From Sphingomonas sp. CCH21-G11 (GTDB lineage: Bacteria; Pseudomonadota; Alphaproteobacteria; Sphingomonadales; Sphingomonadaceae), in assembly GCF_001555965.1 (NCBI RefSeq), contig NZ_LSHX01000050.1, forward strand, positions 1 through 64,000: DNA of 64,000 nt, written 5' to 3'. Shown here one piece after another: positions 62,939-64,000 of the stretch; the first letter of the stretch is position 1, and each line of letters opens with the position of its first letter. The translations under genes were made by a program, and so were the position numbers. The notes under the pieces were generated by a model that ran no database searches, had not been told where the DNA came from, and saw only the letters and a program-made list of their open reading frames with translations.

Positions 62939-64000
62939 CAGTCGTCGTCCTCCTCGTCATCGCCGGTCGGCGCGAAGTCGCTTTCGGCGCGGCGGCGGGT
63001 CTCGAACGACGCGTGACGCAGCACGCCGATCAGCACGGGTATTGCGATCAGGATCAGTGCCAGGATGACGTTGCCGACCGACCCCGACTGCCTGCTCACG
63101 ACAAACTCGATCTGCGGGTCCTGGGAATCGAGCCGCCAGTCGCCCGCGGACTGCGCGCCCAGCCAGCGTTCGGCGCGATAGTCGACGATCAGGTCATAGG
63201 TGCCCGCCGGAACGGCGGCGAAGCTGGCCGATTTGCGCCGGGAGCCTTCGCTCCAGTCGCCGTCGGAATCGCGGCCGGAATAACGCTCCGCGGTCTTGCT
63301 GGCCCCATAGCCGCGCTGATCGGCGCGGTTGACCAGCGCAAAGTCCAGCTCGACCCAGCCGTTCGACAGATCAGGCACGATTGCGCGCACGTTCACGCGC
63401 TGGCGCGCGCGGGTCAGGACGATCGGGCCGATCACCGCTTGTTGATCGGACCCGTCCGACGCGATCGGCGCGCGCTGTGCCGCCAGCCGGCTGCTGCCGC
63501 TGGTAAACAGCGCAGCCGCCACGATCACCCCGATCGCGAGCGCGGCGACCACCAATGCCTGTTTGAGCCAGGGCAGGACGGGCGACGGCTGGTGCGGCAG
63601 CGGCGGCCAGATGCGGCCGCTGCGCTCGACGCCGAACGCGTCGGGCACTTCGTCGCGATCGAGCAGTTCGGACAGCGACCAATTGACTTCGCTGGCATCG
63701 GCTTCGCGCGACAGCATGAAGCCGGGTGCGACCCAGTCGTCGGTGCGCACCGTATCGCCGCGCTTCACTCGCCAGTAGAATTCGCCGACCACGTCGTCGA
63801 CCTGCGCCTCGCCATCGGCGAAGAACGGCTCCATCGGACGGCCATCGATCTCGGGCGCGCGGTAGCCGGTCGGCGCGACGTTCAGCTGGCGCCCCAGGCT
63901 CCAGCCCCCGCGATTGTAGATCAGCCAGCGATAGCCGTGATACGGGTTGAACAGCAGATATTCTTCCCACGGATAGGCGCCGCGCTCGCTGCGCCGCATA
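62938..64000 (-). CDS. DUF4178 domain protein (5' end outside the window)
   Basis: At least 353 residues of a protein whose start lies beyond the right edge. The visible part contains a DUF4178-type beta domain (EEYLLFNPYHGYRWLIYNRG and GEFYWRVKRGDTVRTDDWVAP), one membrane helix (LKQALVVAALAIGVIVAAAL), a periplasmic-side beta domain (NGWVELDFALVNRADQRGY and GTYDLIVDYRAERW) and a second helix (NVILALILIAIPVLIGVL), ending with a very acidic tail DDEEDDD. DUF4178 proteins often occur near spermidine synthase, DUF350 and PspA-type genes. Its function is unknown. Confidence 0.85.
   Translation of the reverse strand, partial: MRRSERGAYPWEEYLLFNPYHGYRWLIYNRGGWSLGRQLNVAPTGYRAPEIDGRPMEPFFADGEAQVDDVVGEFYWRVKRGDTVRTDDWVAPGFMLSREADASEVNWSLSELLDRDEVPDAFGVERSGRIWPPLPHQPSPVLPWLKQALVVAALAIGVIVAAALFTSGSSRLAAQRAPIASDGSDQQAVIGPIVLTRARQRVNVRAIVPDLSNGWVELDFALVNRADQRGYGASKTAERYSGRDSDGDWSEGSRRKSASFAAVPAGTYDLIVDYRAERWLGAQSAGDWRLDSQDPQIEFVVSRQSGSVGNVILALILIAIPVLIGVLRHASFETRRRAESDFAPTGDDEEDDD

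Overview
The window is high-GC chromosomal DNA that looks like an alphaproteobacterium of the sphingomonad group (Sphingomonas or a close relative). The reasons are the dense GC-rich coding with frequent GTG/TTG starts and ATGA-type overlaps, the conserved orders ybgF/cpoB-tilS-ftsH and nadD-rsfS-rlmH-envC-ctpA, Coq7 (ubiquinone) and a NodT-type outer-membrane factor. I found no tRNA, rRNA, insertion sequence, phage gene or CRISPR array. The genus assignment is inference from gene content, not from a marker gene.

Layout. 1-2.0 kb: an acetyltransferase, an epimerase-type SDR protein and a MaoC-fold hydratase. 2.1-6.7 kb: a sucrose locus (SLC45-like permease, intracellular GH68 fructosyltransferase/sucrase, LacI regulator, ROK fructokinase) with a LacI-type operator candidate before the permease. 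6.75-9.8 kb: thiolase, CoA-transferase/racemase and a FadR-like regulator. 10.0-15.6 kb: acetyltransferase, a secreted pullulanase-like GH13 enzyme, a small lipoprotein, a glycerophosphodiesterase and an EamA permease. 15.7-20.8 kb: a MacA-MacB-OMF tripartite export operon with the ABC ATPase and permease as separate genes. 20.9-28.8 kb: NnrU-like protein, peptide transporter, nitroreductase, YtrA-type regulator, zinc-ribbon protein, SugE-like exporter, acyl-CoA dehydrogenase, TsaC/Sua5, lipoprotein and MsrA. 29-34.9 kb: galE, then cpoB-tilS-ftsH and a tandem pair of small secreted paralogues. 35-44.9 kb: DUF3667 protein, proA, aldo/keto reductase, nadD-rsfS-rlmH-envC-ctpA, dsbB-coq7 and two small envelope genes. 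44.9-47.6 kb: a radical SAM protein next to a UdgX-type uracil-DNA glycosylase fusion. 47.8-51.1 kb: cytochrome P450, acetyltransferase and a polysaccharide-type flippase.

Two minus-strand gene blocks stand out at the right end. From 58.3 down to 51.1 kb is a tightly packed set: HAD phosphatase, sugar-type nucleotidyltransferase, CDP-glycerol glycerophosphotransferase-like protein, CDP-alcohol phosphatidyltransferase, DUF2141 protein, diacylglycerol/ceramide-kinase-family lipid kinase, an unrecognised nucleotidyltransferase-like protein and a MobA-like nucleotidyltransferase. Together these read as a pathway that makes and attaches a phosphate-linked head group to a lipid, plausibly a ceramide. 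From the right edge down to 59.06 kb is an operon of DUF4178 protein, an uncatalogued 49-residue membrane peptide, DUF350 protein, membrane-fused spermidine synthase, Tat-type FAD amine-oxidoreductase and a catalytically intact AdoMet decarboxylase, suggesting a membrane-associated polyamine system. Between the two blocks lies a deuterolysin-like (M35, aspzincin) metallopeptidase with no signal peptide.

Intergenic space is small. The only gap over 300 bases, 16868-17195, holds hairpin-type dispersed repeats. Other hairpin repeats lie at about 38.5 and 47.7 kb. A strong intrinsic terminator after ftsH is embedded in the signal-peptide region of the next gene.
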